DNA from: Candidatus Opimibacter skivensis
Lineage (GTDB): Bacteria > Bacteroidota > Bacteroidia > Chitinophagales > Saprospiraceae
DNA: 64,000 nucleotides
Direction of reading: 5' to 3'
Assembly (NCBI GenBank): GCA_016722045.1
Contig: JADKGY010000029.1
Coordinates: 248,001 to 312,000, forward strand
The notes under the pieces: generated by a model
Databases searched by the model: none
What the model saw: only the letters and a program-made list of their open reading frames with translations
Told to the model about the DNA's origin: nothing
Position numbers and translations under genes: made by a program
Part shown: in pieces, positions 17,782-25,683 of the stretch
Numbering within the stretch: the stretch's first letter is position 1
Layout: each line of letters begins with the position of its first letter

Positions 17782-18390
17782 TTATTCCGGAGATGAGATC
17801 GGAATGATATGAAGGACAGGAACGACAGCTATAGTGATAAGTGCTATTGTCGGTGAAAAAAAGGAAACAAAGATGGCCAGTAGAAAAACAATTCCCCCAC
17901 CCACGCCGAGCATCTGTTTCATTTTTTGATACCTGATCGGGAAATAATTAATATCTCTTAATCCCGTTTTGACTGAATAAATATGCAGCGTGGCCAAAAA
18001 GATATTCATCACAAACATATTTAAGGCCAGTGTAGCTACAGCATAAGATTGATGGGGATAAGCCGCCGCCAATGCTGTTGAAAAGGGAAGCGTAGCCGTG
18101 GCCCCCAAAAAACAAAAATTAAATGTAGCTAAGCGCCTGTTGGCATAGAGAAGCGATTCCATTAAATCATGATGCGACAACCATAAAACAATAATAAATG
18201 CAAAGGAGATGATAAATCCAAAGAAGTGCGGTAGCACCTTAATTAAATCCTTAAAAAATTCTCCATTTGTTGCCAAATCCAGACCCTCAGGAACTTTAAT
18301 ATCCAGGACCAGAATAGTCATGATGATAGCCAGCAAGGCATCTGAAAAAAACATTAAGCGGGTCTTATCAATGTGTTTTGTGGTCTGCAT
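17782..18390 (-). CDS. TMEM175-like (DUF1211) potassium channel protein
   Basis: 202 residues. The family signature lies at the N-terminus: RLMFFSDALLAIIMTILVLD, with the FSD motif in the first helix of the filter. About six hydrophobic helices follow, including the paired IIVLWLSHHDLMESL segment that is conserved in bacterial TMEM175 proteins. These form K+-selective leak channels in the inner membrane. The gene stop is 51 nt from the barrel-protein stop (convergent). Only 3 nt separate its start from the end of the NamZ-like gene upstream, suggesting co-transcription. Confidence 0.88.
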   Translation of the reverse strand: MQTTKHIDKTRLMFFSDALLAIIMTILVLDIKVPEGLDLATNGEFFKDLIKVLPHFFGFIISFAFIIVLWLSHHDLMESLLYANRRLATFNFCFLGATATLPFSTALAAAYPHQSYAVATLALNMFVMNIFLATLHIYSVKTGLRDINYFPIRYQKMKQMLGVGGGIVFLLAIFVSFFSPTIALITIAVVPVLHIIPISSPE

Positions 18391-18393
18391 GCG

Positions 18394-19629
18394 TTATTCG
18401 TTATCCGGATACAACAAATATAACTTTCGTCTTTCATTAAACGCATTTATCCCTTTCCGCCAACTTGCTCTAATCTGTGCTTCTGACCAACTACTCTCAA
18501 TAGCTTCCCTGAAACCCGGTCCGCCGGAAAGTTTATCAAACCATGATGGATTGAAAAATCGTTCATTTTTCAAAGCCTTATAAAATGTGATTAACAGACT
18601 GAGATTGATTTGTCGCGTTTGAAATAATGAATCCACATTCAATGATGAGAGATCAATACCAAAACATTTCTTTCCCTCAAGCGGTGGATGTTGAGCACCC
18701 TGCATTGAGACAGGAATAAATGAAAAAGATGAATCCGGATATAATGGATTTCCCAACATCTGGAATGGTTTCAATGTGCCCCGGCCTAAACTCACTATGG
18801 TTCCTTCAAAAAAACACAAACTCGGATAAAGAAGAATCGAACGTATATCCGGAAGATTAGGCGATGGTTTTACAGGCAATTCATAAAACTTCGTGTGGTC
18901 ATAATTTTTACACTTTATGACTGTGAGGCTACAAGTTGAATGAATCCACTTTTCACCATTGATCATTCTGCCAAGTTCTCCTATTGTCATTCCGTACACC
19001 ACAGGAACAGGATCCATGCCTACAAATGACCTGAAACGCAACGTATCCAGAACAGGTCCATCGACATAATGCCCATTTGGATTGGGACGATCAAGAACAA
19101 TGAGCGGAATGCCTTGTGCACCCAGCGCCTCCATCAGGTAATGCAAGGTGCTGATATACGTGTAAAACCTGGCCCCCACGTCCTGAATGTCAAAAATCAT
19201 GATATCCACTCCTTCAAGATCAGCTGGCGTTGGTTTCTTTTTGTCACCGTAAAGAGAAATAACAGGGAGGCCCGTTTTGGCATCAATTCCACTATCAATC
19301 GTTTCGCCGGCATCTTCTTTTCCACGCAATCCATGTTCAGGTGCATAAAGCTTTACTACATTGATCTTGAGGCGTATAAGACTGTCCACGAGGTAGGTAT
19401 CATGGATCAAACTCGTCTGATTGATGACCAGCCCTACCCTCTTGCCTTTCAATAAAGGAAGGTACTCTTCCGTTTGTATAGCACCGGGACGAATCTCACG
19501 ATCATAGGTAGTTTTATGGATCGGAACCTGGGCGCATCCATCACATATGAGAAAAAATATTGATATTAGTGACCCCAAGCTATAAAAAGCCGGTCCTAGA
19601 GGAAAGAGAATGGAACGCAAATACGCCAT
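18394..19629 (-). CDS. DUF1343 / NamZ-like exo-beta-N-acetylmuramidase
   Basis: 411 residues from ATG 19629; an upstream alternative start at 19689 would overlap the divergent exonuclease gene by 80 nt. A hydrophobic leader ends near ICDGCAQ, so secretion, possibly as a lipoprotein, is likely. Family motifs are GKRVGLVINQTS, KLYAPEHGLRGKEDAGE, VDIMIFDIQDVGARFYTYIS, LIVLDRPNPNG and GMTIGELGRMIN. DUF1343 enzymes such as NamZ remove terminal MurNAc from peptidoglycan fragments, so the likely role is muropeptide recycling in the periplasm. The start overlaps the divergent gene at 19610 by about 20 nt. Confidence 0.88.
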   Translation of the reverse strand: MAYLRSILFPLGPAFYSLGSLISIFFLICDGCAQVPIHKTTYDREIRPGAIQTEEYLPLLKGKRVGLVINQTSLIHDTYLVDSLIRLKINVVKLYAPEHGLRGKEDAGETIDSGIDAKTGLPVISLYGDKKKPTPADLEGVDIMIFDIQDVGARFYTYISTLHYLMEALGAQGIPLIVLDRPNPNGHYVDGPVLDTLRFRSFVGMDPVPVVYGMTIGELGRMINGEKWIHSTCSLTVIKCKNYDHTKFYELPVKPSPNLPDIRSILLYPSLCFFEGTIVSLGRGTLKPFQMLGNPLYPDSSFSFIPVSMQGAQHPPLEGKKCFGIDLSSLNVDSLFQTRQINLSLLITFYKALKNERFFNPSWFDKLSGGPGFREAIESSWSEAQIRASWRKGINAFNERRKLYLLYPDNE

Positions 19630-21004
19630 AGTCGATATTGAAACAACAGGAGGATTAGTCAAGCGCGACAAAATTACTGAAATCGCCATAGTCCTTCACG
19701 ATGGCCACAAAGTGATCGACCAATATCAAACGCTGATCAACCCTGAACGTAGTATACCGGCATACATTTCAAGTATGACAGGCATCACGGATGCGATGGT
19801 CGCCGATGCCCCTCTTTTCTGTGAAGTGGCGAAAGAAATTGTATTGCGAACAGAAGGCGCTGTTTTTGTCGCGCATAATGCAAGGTTTGATTATGGATTT
19901 CTGAGGGAAGAATTTTCACGATTAGGGTATGCTTATACACGCAAACAACTTTGCACGGTAAGACTTAGTAGAAAATTACTTCCTGAATTAAAATCACATA
20001 GTCTTGATTCATTGATCAGGCACTACGCACTACATGTTGACAACAGACATCGCGCATTAGATGATGCATTGGCTACAGCGGAGGTTTTCAAAAGAATGAC
20101 CCGAATGCATGAAAGTCTTACAGAGGTTTCTGACCTGATCAACATGGGTATTAAAGAAGCCAGGCTCCCAACATCCATTTCACTCGAACAATTACATCAG
20201 CTTCCTGAAGGTGCGGGTGTATATTATTTTCACGACAAGGATGGCAAGGTGATCTATGTTGGAAAAAGTATTCATATTAAAAAACGTGTTATTCAGCATT
20301 TTGCAGAGATCTCTAACAAATCAGGCAAGATGCAGCAACGCGTACATGATATCACATACGAAGTGACAGGGAGTGAACTCATCGCATCGCTTTTAGAAAA
20401 TGCAGAGATAAAAAGATTGCAACCGGAGATCAATCGCGCACAACGACGCAAGAGTTTTCCTTTTGCTATCTATTATTATTTTGATGAAGGTGGCTATATC
20501 CAGATGAAAGTGCGAAAGAAAAATAGAATTGATACGCCGGGCACTGCGGCTATCCTGCATGAATTACCTGACCAATATGCAGCCGCGAATTATTTGCGGG
20601 GGCTTACGGACAAATATGCACTCTGCATGAAGAAGACCGATATTGACACCGGTCCCGGGGCTTGTTTTTATCATCAGGTCGGAAAATGTGCGGGTGCATG
20701 TCTTGGCCTTGAAGATCCTGATGATTACAATCAACGCGTACGACAAGCTGTAGCAGACACACATAAAAATCTGGATGAAGATTATGTCATCGCTGACCAG
20801 GGACGTCAACCCGGAGAATCAAGTCTCATATTAATTTCTAAAGGTCGTGTGATGGGTTGGGGATATGTGGACAATGAACATTCCATTTCTTCTATCGGTG
20901 ATGTCATCGAACACATCAATGTCCGTAACTCCCTTCCGGAAGACGGGAAATTTGTAAAACATTATGTGCGGGCGGGAAAGTTTGAAAAGATGATTTTGCT
21001 TTGA
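19610..21004 (+). CDS. DnaQ-like exonuclease fused to a GIY-YIG (UvrC-like) domain
   Basis: 464 residues. Residues 1-170 are a DEDDh 3'-5' exonuclease: AIVDIETTG, VFVAHNARFDYGFL and HRALDDALAT. Residues about 198-280 are a GIY-YIG nuclease-like domain: GVYYFHDKDGKVIYVGKSIHIKKRV and ENAEIKRLQPEINRA. The tail (GPGACFYHQVGKCAGACLG) has the cysteines found after the GIY-YIG domain in UvrC/Cho proteins. The combination is known in Bacteroidota and Actinobacteria and suggests a repair nuclease that incises and trims damaged DNA in the cytosol. No UvrC helix-hairpin-helix is present. The gene is divergent from the NamZ-like gene. Confidence 0.9.
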   Translation: MERKYAIVDIETTGGLVKRDKITEIAIVLHDGHKVIDQYQTLINPERSIPAYISSMTGITDAMVADAPLFCEVAKEIVLRTEGAVFVAHNARFDYGFLREEFSRLGYAYTRKQLCTVRLSRKLLPELKSHSLDSLIRHYALHVDNRHRALDDALATAEVFKRMTRMHESLTEVSDLINMGIKEARLPTSISLEQLHQLPEGAGVYYFHDKDGKVIYVGKSIHIKKRVIQHFAEISNKSGKMQQRVHDITYEVTGSELIASLLENAEIKRLQPEINRAQRRKSFPFAIYYYFDEGGYIQMKVRKKNRIDTPGTAAILHELPDQYAAANYLRGLTDKYALCMKKTDIDTGPGACFYHQVGKCAGACLGLEDPDDYNQRVRQAVADTHKNLDEDYVIADQGRQPGESSLILISKGRVMGWGYVDNEHSISSIGDVIEHINVRNSLPEDGKFVKHYVRAGKFEKMILL

Positions 21005-21113
21005 AGAAAAGTTTATCGGTTTATTAGCTTATTGGTTTATTGGTTTATTAGTCTATTTATTTGAAAATTAGTTTTTCATATAATAACTGCTTTCTCTTTG
21101 TTCTTCATTCTTC

Positions 21114-21155
21114 GCACCCTGCACCCTGCACCCTGCACCCTGCACCCTGCACCCT
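21114..21155. repeat. Heptanucleotide array (GCACCCT)6
   Basis: Six perfect units end 3 nt before the aquaporin stop codon (minus strand, stop at 21159-21161). A looser repeat of GGTTTATT lies upstream at about 21017-21050. The 150 nt between the two convergent genes contain nothing else. Confidence 0.95.
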
Positions 21156-21158
21156 GCC

Positions 21159-21821
21159 CTACGCTTCCGGCCCGTTGACGTACTGAAAAAGAAATGCAGC
21201 TAATGCGCCTGCGACAAAATTTGCAACGATGTATATCCAGATGGAAGCCCATGAGGCAAGGCCTGCCATTGTGATACCCAATGCGATAGCCGGATTAAAT
21301 GCACCACCTGAAATACCACTGAAGAGATACATACTTGCGAGGAATGTAGAACCAATAGCGAGGCCGAAATATGTATTCCCTGTGCTTCTCTTTGAAGTAG
21401 TGACATTTAAAAAAACATACACAAGCGCAAATGTCCCCAGGAATTCAGCAATCAATGAAGGCACTATATCCAATTCTTTGGTTGTCGGTTCAGCTATACC
21501 CATCGAGGTGATCAGAAAGCCCGACAACATGGATGCAAAGGTGCCTCCAAGAGCCTGGGCGACTATGTACGGCAGAAGATCACCGAGGTGAAGTGTTCCT
21601 CTTAAATATGCAGCGAGGCTCACCGCGGGATTGTAATGACCTCCGGAAATAGGCCCCCCTGCATACATCATCACCATCAACATAGCTCCAACGGCAAGCG
21701 GAGCAAATTGTCCCAAACCGCTCTGAACTGACATACAGAAAGCAATAAGGAGGAAAAAAGTGCCAATAAACTCAACTACATATCTTCTGAAAGCGCCGGT
21801 ATTATCTGACTTAGTTGCCAT
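21159..21821 (-). CDS. Aquaporin / MIP-family channel
   Basis: 220 residues from ATG 21821; the longer frame would start with TTG. Six hydrophobic helices and two half-helices with the paired NPA boxes are present: GGHYNPAVSLA in the first half and GGAFNPAIALG in the second. VEFIGTFFLLIAF at the start and AEFLGTFALVYVF in the middle are the matching repeat-start helices. It forms water or small-solute pores in the inner membrane. The selectivity residues do not let me choose between aquaporin and glycerol facilitator with certainty. It is probably monocistronic. Confidence 0.93.
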   Translation of the reverse strand: MATKSDNTGAFRRYVVEFIGTFFLLIAFCMSVQSGLGQFAPLAVGAMLMVMMYAGGPISGGHYNPAVSLAAYLRGTLHLGDLLPYIVAQALGGTFASMLSGFLITSMGIAEPTTKELDIVPSLIAEFLGTFALVYVFLNVTTSKRSTGNTYFGLAIGSTFLASMYLFSGISGGAFNPAIALGITMAGLASWASIWIYIVANFVAGALAAFLFQYVNGPEA

Positions 21822-21981
21822 TTTGTTTTGAAGTTTAACCAAAGTGGAGACTTGTTCTTTGGATTGTGAAAATTAGAAATAAATATCGGAAAGCAAGCTG
21901 CACGAAAAAGGGTATTAATGTTGACCAATTAAGTGTACCCTAAACCATGCCCGGGGACATTGATACAGAGCCCTTTACACC

Positions 21982-22024
21982 ATCGTGGCACGACTAGTCG
22001 TGCCACGACTAGTCGTGCCACGAT
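21982..22024. repeat. Nested 43-nt palindrome upstream of ribD
   Basis: 21-nt arms match perfectly around one central base (22003). Each half is again palindromic, built from the word CGTGGCACGACTAGTCGTG, so three overlapping hairpins can form. It lies 36 nt upstream of the chosen ribD ATG and could fold in the leader mRNA. An extended frame from a GTG at 21985 would translate it as repeated RLVVP, which is not a credible protein start. Confidence 0.92.
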
Positions 22025-22059
22025 CATTCCTGATACTTTTGCCAATCTTTGCACCATTT

Positions 22060-23121
22060 ATGACCAATACTCCAGACAACGATCATCATTGGATCTCAAG
22101 ATGTTTTGATCTTGCGAGAAGGGGTATTGGTGCCGTATCTCCAAATCCACCAGTGGGTGCTGTTTTGGTCTATGATAATCGGATCCTGGGTGAAGGATTT
22201 CATACCCGTTTCGGAGGCCCTCATGCAGAGGTGGAAGCATTTCGTAGTGTTGCTGATGCCGATCGACATCTGATCCCCAAGGCCACTTTATATGTTTCAT
22301 TGGAACCCTGTTGCATCACCGGTAAAACACCGCCTTGTACCGATCTTATCCTTCGTGAAGGCGTGATGGATGTCCGGATTTCAACGACCGACCCCAATCC
22401 TCTCATAGCAAATAAGGGAGTGGAATTACTTCGCTCGAAAGGCATAAACGTCATTACCGGTATTCTTGAGAAAGAAGGAATGGAATTGATACGTTCTTTT
22501 CAAACAAATATCCTGCATCATCGCCCTTATGTCATATTGAAATGGGCTCAATCTAAAAATGGATACATCGGAAAACCGGATGAAAAAATATGGCTGAGTC
22601 ATCCCTATACAAATATCTGGACGCACAAAAAACGATCAATGGTCGATGCGATCATGGTCGGTGCGCGGACGGTACTGAATGATGATCCGCAATTGACGAC
22701 CAGGGACTACGAAGGACGGTCACCACACAGGGTCATCTATGATCCCAATGGTATCCTCTCAACTAAATTCAGAGTCTTCAATGATGATGGATGCAGGGTG
22801 TTTTATTTTTCAAAAGAAGAAAACTTTAAGGTTTCGGGGAATCACATCATCAAATTCTCTTTAACGGATGACAGTCTACATCCGGAACAAATCCTTAAAG
22901 CACTATTCTTGGAGAGAATAGGTATTCTTCTGATAGAAGGTGGAGCGTATCTGCATAATCTATTCATTGAACAGCATGCATGGGATGAAGCCTGGGTAAT
23001 TAGAACAGAGAATGAACTGAATGCCGGAATAAAAGCGCCGGTTGTAAAAGGAAGATTGAAAGATCAATATGATATTGGATCCGATCAAATACTGACGATA
23101 TTGAATGATATGAATCTGTAA
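22060..23121 (+). CDS. ribD: Riboflavin biosynthesis deaminase/reductase RibD
   Basis: 353 residues from ATG 22060. Residues 1-145 are the zinc deaminase with PHAEVEAF (H55, E57) and LEPCCITGKTPPC (C84, C93 as zinc ligands). Residues 150-353 are the reductase (YVILKWAQSKNGYIG; MVGARTVLNDDPQLTTR; ILLIEGGAYLHNLFI). It converts 2,5-diamino-6-ribosylamino-pyrimidinone phosphate to 5-amino-6-ribitylamino-uracil phosphate, steps two and three of riboflavin synthesis, in the cytosol. The usual Ser-His after the first cysteine is Cys-Ile here. No other rib gene is adjacent. It is preceded by the nested palindrome and followed by an AT-rich hairpin. Confidence 0.94.
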   Translation: MTNTPDNDHHWISRCFDLARRGIGAVSPNPPVGAVLVYDNRILGEGFHTRFGGPHAEVEAFRSVADADRHLIPKATLYVSLEPCCITGKTPPCTDLILREGVMDVRISTTDPNPLIANKGVELLRSKGINVITGILEKEGMELIRSFQTNILHHRPYVILKWAQSKNGYIGKPDEKIWLSHPYTNIWTHKKRSMVDAIMVGARTVLNDDPQLTTRDYEGRSPHRVIYDPNGILSTKFRVFNDDGCRVFYFSKEENFKVSGNHIIKFSLTDDSLHPEQILKALFLERIGILLIEGGAYLHNLFIEQHAWDEAWVIRTENELNAGIKAPVVKGRLKDQYDIGSDQILTILNDMNL

Positions 23122-23146
23122 TGGCCGAAAAGTATGCAGATTGAAT

Positions 23147-23178
23147 AAAACATATTTAAAATATATTAAATATGTTTT
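23147..23178. terminator. AT-rich bidirectional terminator-like hairpin
   Basis: A 12-bp perfect stem (AAAACATATTTA and its complement) encloses an 8-nt loop, with T5 on the right and A4 on the left. It lies 25 nt after ribD, which converges with the thioredoxin-like gene. Its position fits termination in both directions. Confidence 0.6.
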
Positions 23179-23213
23179 TGCTTTCCCAACAACCACAAGG
23201 AAATCAGACCTTA

Positions 23214-23249
23214 GTTATAAACTATAACCTAATAGTTATAAACTATAAC
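23214..23249. repeat. Two copies of a 15-nt palindromic word (GTTATAAACTATAAC)
   Basis: Copies lie at 23214-23228 and 23235-23249, each able to form a 6-bp hairpin. Similar AT-rich words recur near 43745-43795. They lie in the ribD/thioredoxin convergent spacer. Confidence 0.7.
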
Positions 23250-23278
23250 TTAATGAAAAAAAAGACGGTGTTTGCAAC

Positions 23279-23827
23279 CTAATTTTTTTTCGGTGGCACT
23301 GCAGCCGGATGCTGCTGCTGGTACATTTCTTCATACTTCTTCCATGGCGTAGTCTTGTAATAATCCTCCGCAAAGTATTTCATGATCTTATCTAAGGAAC
23401 CAGGATCCTGATAACCCTGAATGGGTTGAATCACATTCAGCTGTTCATCGAGAAAAACAAGTGTAGGGTATGAAAATCTACCAAAAAGAAGTTCCTGTGC
23501 CAGTTCATGATAACCTGATGCCCCCGCATGTACAAATTTGTACACCTTGTTTTTAAAATTGATATCGGTTTTGATCTCAGCATCAAACTTGACAGGATAG
23601 TAATTCTTGTTGATGTACGCCGCAATTTTGGGTTCTTCAAACGTGGCCTTGTCCATTTTCTTACACCATCCGCACCATTGTGTATAGACATCCACTATAA
23701 ATTTCTTCGGATGTTGTTGGTTCTTAGCCTGGGCTTCTTCCCAGGTAAGCCAATTGATTTGGGCTGTTGCCGGAAAAGCAAGTACAACGAAGAAGAGAAA
23801 TGTTACTATCGAAAAAACACGAATCAT
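23279..23827 (-). CDS. Secreted thioredoxin-fold protein (WCGWC active site)
   Basis: 182 residues from ATG 23827 (MIRVFSIVTF...), giving a clean signal peptide ending ATAQ. An upstream ATG at 23839 adds four residues. The active site is WCGWCKKMD with C52 and C55 (CxxC), after KKFIVDVYTQ. RFSYPTLVFLDEQ contains the cis-proline of the thioredoxin fold. The tail is Gln/Pro-rich. It belongs to the periplasmic thioredoxin_7/DUF255-like group that reduces or shuffles disulfides in envelope proteins. The specific partner is unknown. Confidence 0.87.
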   Translation of the reverse strand: MIRVFSIVTFLFFVVLAFPATAQINWLTWEEAQAKNQQHPKKFIVDVYTQWCGWCKKMDKATFEEPKIAAYINKNYYPVKFDAEIKTDINFKNKVYKFVHAGASGYHELAQELLFGRFSYPTLVFLDEQLNVIQPIQGYQDPGSLDKIMKYFAEDYYKTTPWKKYEEMYQQQHPAAVPPKKN

Positions 23828-24019
23828 TAGCGCCAACATTGAAGGTGAACTCAGCAAAGGTAATGGTATAGAAACACAGTTAACCCTACCTCTATCATGC
23901 TGAACCGGTCATTTATAAAATATTTAACTTTTTAGCCTTACCAACAACTATTCCGAATCTCCATTGGTTAAAAGGAAATCACATTTCTTTTTATCTTCAA
24001 TGTTAAATATTTGATAATC

Positions 24020-24853
24020 ATGGGAATCCTAAATGATATAAAGCGCCTTCTATGGGTCAACAAGGCTGTAGCTGAGTCTGCAGCTGATAAAGCTGTTGAA
24101 AAAGGTCGTGAAATAAGTGAAGATATCGCCGATAAAGTCTCTGATACCTGGCACAAAGGCAAGGATAAAGCCGAGGAAATCACTGATAAAATCGTAACAA
24201 AGACAAAAGAAACCTACCAGGATACAAAAGAAAAAGCTGCTGATCTCTGGGATAAAAAGGATGATTGGACACAAAAAAACACAACTTCAGATAAAATGGA
24301 AGAAACAGATGCATTCAAAGCCGGTGAAAAACTAGGCGAAGTAGCAGGCAAAGTGAGCAAGATCGCTGAAGAAACCTGGGACAAAGCCAAAGAACAGGGC
24401 AAAGACCTCATTGATAAAGCTGTCAAAACTTCTGACAAGCTTTGGGAAAAAGCAGGTGATACAAGTGATGATCTTTGGGCCAAAGCAAAAGATGTAGCCA
24501 ATAAGGCTAATGATAAATTTCATGAAGGTGTTGACTCCATGCTTGAAAAAGCAAAAGATCTGGATAAAAAAATACAGGACGAAAAAGATAAGATTGATCC
24601 AAACGGTGATGGCTGGGCAGATAAACCTATCAGCGAAAAACTACGCGAGCACGATTCTACTTTAAGAACGAAAGATGATTTCTTCGAACGTGCTGAACGA
24701 TATGCTGATGGTGATTACTCCATGGGCAAACCCGTAGTCACAAAGACAAATAAGGATGATGCTTCTGAAGAAGGCTTAACGCCACTCCCTCCCCTTCCTA
24801 AAAATGATATCGTCGATGATGCCATCCTCGATGACGGGGATGATAAGAAGTAA
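24020..24853 (+). CDS. LEA/apolipoprotein-like amphipathic-helix protein
   Basis: 277 residues from ATG 24020; a TTG nine bases upstream is less likely. From residue 15 to about 200 there are 11-residue-like amphipathic helix repeats rich in Lys, Asp, Glu and Ala (KAVEKGREISEDIADKVSD; KVSKIAEETWDKAKEQGKDL), with Trp at regular intervals. The C-terminus is acidic (DAILDDGDDKK). This resembles LEA group 3 and apolipoprotein A-like repeats, which fold on membranes or during desiccation, so a stress or envelope-stabilising role is a fair guess. There is no signal peptide. The stop codon TAA is the first base triplet of a heptamer array. Confidence 0.75.
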   Translation: MGILNDIKRLLWVNKAVAESAADKAVEKGREISEDIADKVSDTWHKGKDKAEEITDKIVTKTKETYQDTKEKAADLWDKKDDWTQKNTTSDKMEETDAFKAGEKLGEVAGKVSKIAEETWDKAKEQGKDLIDKAVKTSDKLWEKAGDTSDDLWAKAKDVANKANDKFHEGVDSMLEKAKDLDKKIQDEKDKIDPNGDGWADKPISEKLREHDSTLRTKDDFFERAERYADGDYSMGKPVVTKTNKDDASEEGLTPLPPLPKNDIVDDAILDDGDDKK

Positions 24854-24913
24854 CGAATAACGAGTAACGAATAACGAATAACGAATAACGAGTAACGAGT
24901 AACGAGTAACGAG
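24851..24913 (+). repeat. Heptanucleotide array (TAACGAR)9
   Basis: Nine units run without a break, beginning with the TAA stop of the preceding gene. The R position alternates A and G. Every unit carries TAA, so all three forward frames are closed within 21 nt. Confidence 0.95.
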
Positions 24914-24949
24914 TATTCAGTAATCGGTTTTCAGTATTCAGTCTGAAAT

Positions 24950-25012
24950 ACAAAAGAAGCAAGAATGTTATCCGTAGTCTGAGACTACGGATAACATTCT
25001 TGCTTCTTTTGT
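24950..25012. repeat. 63-nt perfect palindrome, copy 2
   Basis: 31-nt arms around one central base (24981). The inner 14 nt of the arm (GTTATCCGTAGTCT) match copy 1 exactly; the outer part differs but pairs perfectly with its own partner arm. It lies about 97 nt after the stop of the amphipathic-helix gene and 76 nt before the next ATG. Confidence 0.95.
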
Positions 25013-25087
25013 CTCATGCCACCTGACTTACTGATTTCTGAATACCGATTACTTTTTTTACTATATTTGCAGTACGAAAAAAAAGAC

Positions 25088-25258
25088 ATGGAAACAGAAA
25101 TAAATCAGGACAAAGACGAAAAACGCGGACTTTATTGGCTGATCACACTGATCTCTCTCGGAGTGGGTGTCGCCTTGTTGATCTTATTACCTTCATTTTT
25201 CTGGATAGCATTACCTTTCTTCTTCACGTATTTTGTGAAGGCCATTGGAATGATGTAA
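25088..25258 (+). CDS. Small two-helix membrane protein
   Basis: 56 residues from ATG 25088. A charged N-terminus (METEINQDKDEKRG) is followed by two hydrophobic segments (YWLITLISLGVGVALLILL and FFWIALPFFFTYFVKAI). The longer frame upstream would include the edge of the palindrome and is rejected. No family is recognised. Confidence 0.6.
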   Translation: METEINQDKDEKRGLYWLITLISLGVGVALLILLPSFFWIALPFFFTYFVKAIGMM

Positions 25259-25620
25259 ATCAAGTGACGATTAACGAGTAACAAGTAACGAATTTTTGTT
25301 TCTCTGATCCTGCATATGCGTTTTACTGCATAAGATTCCTCAAACTTTCATATTTCGCTCCGGTGGAGCTTAAAATCTGAATTTATTCGATCCCTTCAGG
25401 ATCGAAATTTCTCTCTACATTTTATTCCCCGGGTTGCAACCCGGGGCTAATAACATGTGATCCCTTCAGGATCAATAATCCGTTAAGAATATTCAGTAAG
25501 TAATATCTGTTAGATGTAGATTGTAGGGTTGAAAGAGAAATCTTAAGTCCCCTGGTTGCTGAGGGGGTGAAAAGTGTGGTGGGATTTGGGGTAAAATGGT
25601 TGCAACCCGCTCCCCCTTGT
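25259..25620. repeat. Cluster of short hairpins between a membrane protein and polX
   Basis: The following hairpins occur in order: GCTCC-GGT-GGAGC (25357-25369), TTCGATCC-CTTCA-GGATCGAA (25386-25406), the 20-nt perfect palindrome CCCCGGGTTGCAACCCGGGG (25427-25446), and TGATCC-CTTCA-GGATCA (25458-25474). The word AGTCCCCTGGTTGCTGAG (about 25550-25567) is repeated at 58627-58644. No gene is visible. The layout is like REP-type intergenic element clusters, but no transposase gene is nearby. Confidence 0.8.
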
Positions 25621-25683
25621 CTCACATCTCAAATCTCACAGCCCACATCTCACGTCCCAAATCTCACATCTCACATCTCACGT
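25621..25683. repeat. Degenerate heptanucleotide array (CTCACAT)9 overlapping the polX 3' end
   Basis: Nine units (CTCACAT, CTCAAAT, CTCACAG, CCCACAT, CTCACGT and so on) keep the 7-nt phase exactly. The last 13 nt overlap polX: its final codons and TGA stop are written by array units. Confidence 0.92.

Noticed and set aside
21985..22059. GTG start for RibD giving a repeated RLVVP leader
   Set aside because: The leader is a translation of the nested palindrome; the ATG at 22060 fits the family start.
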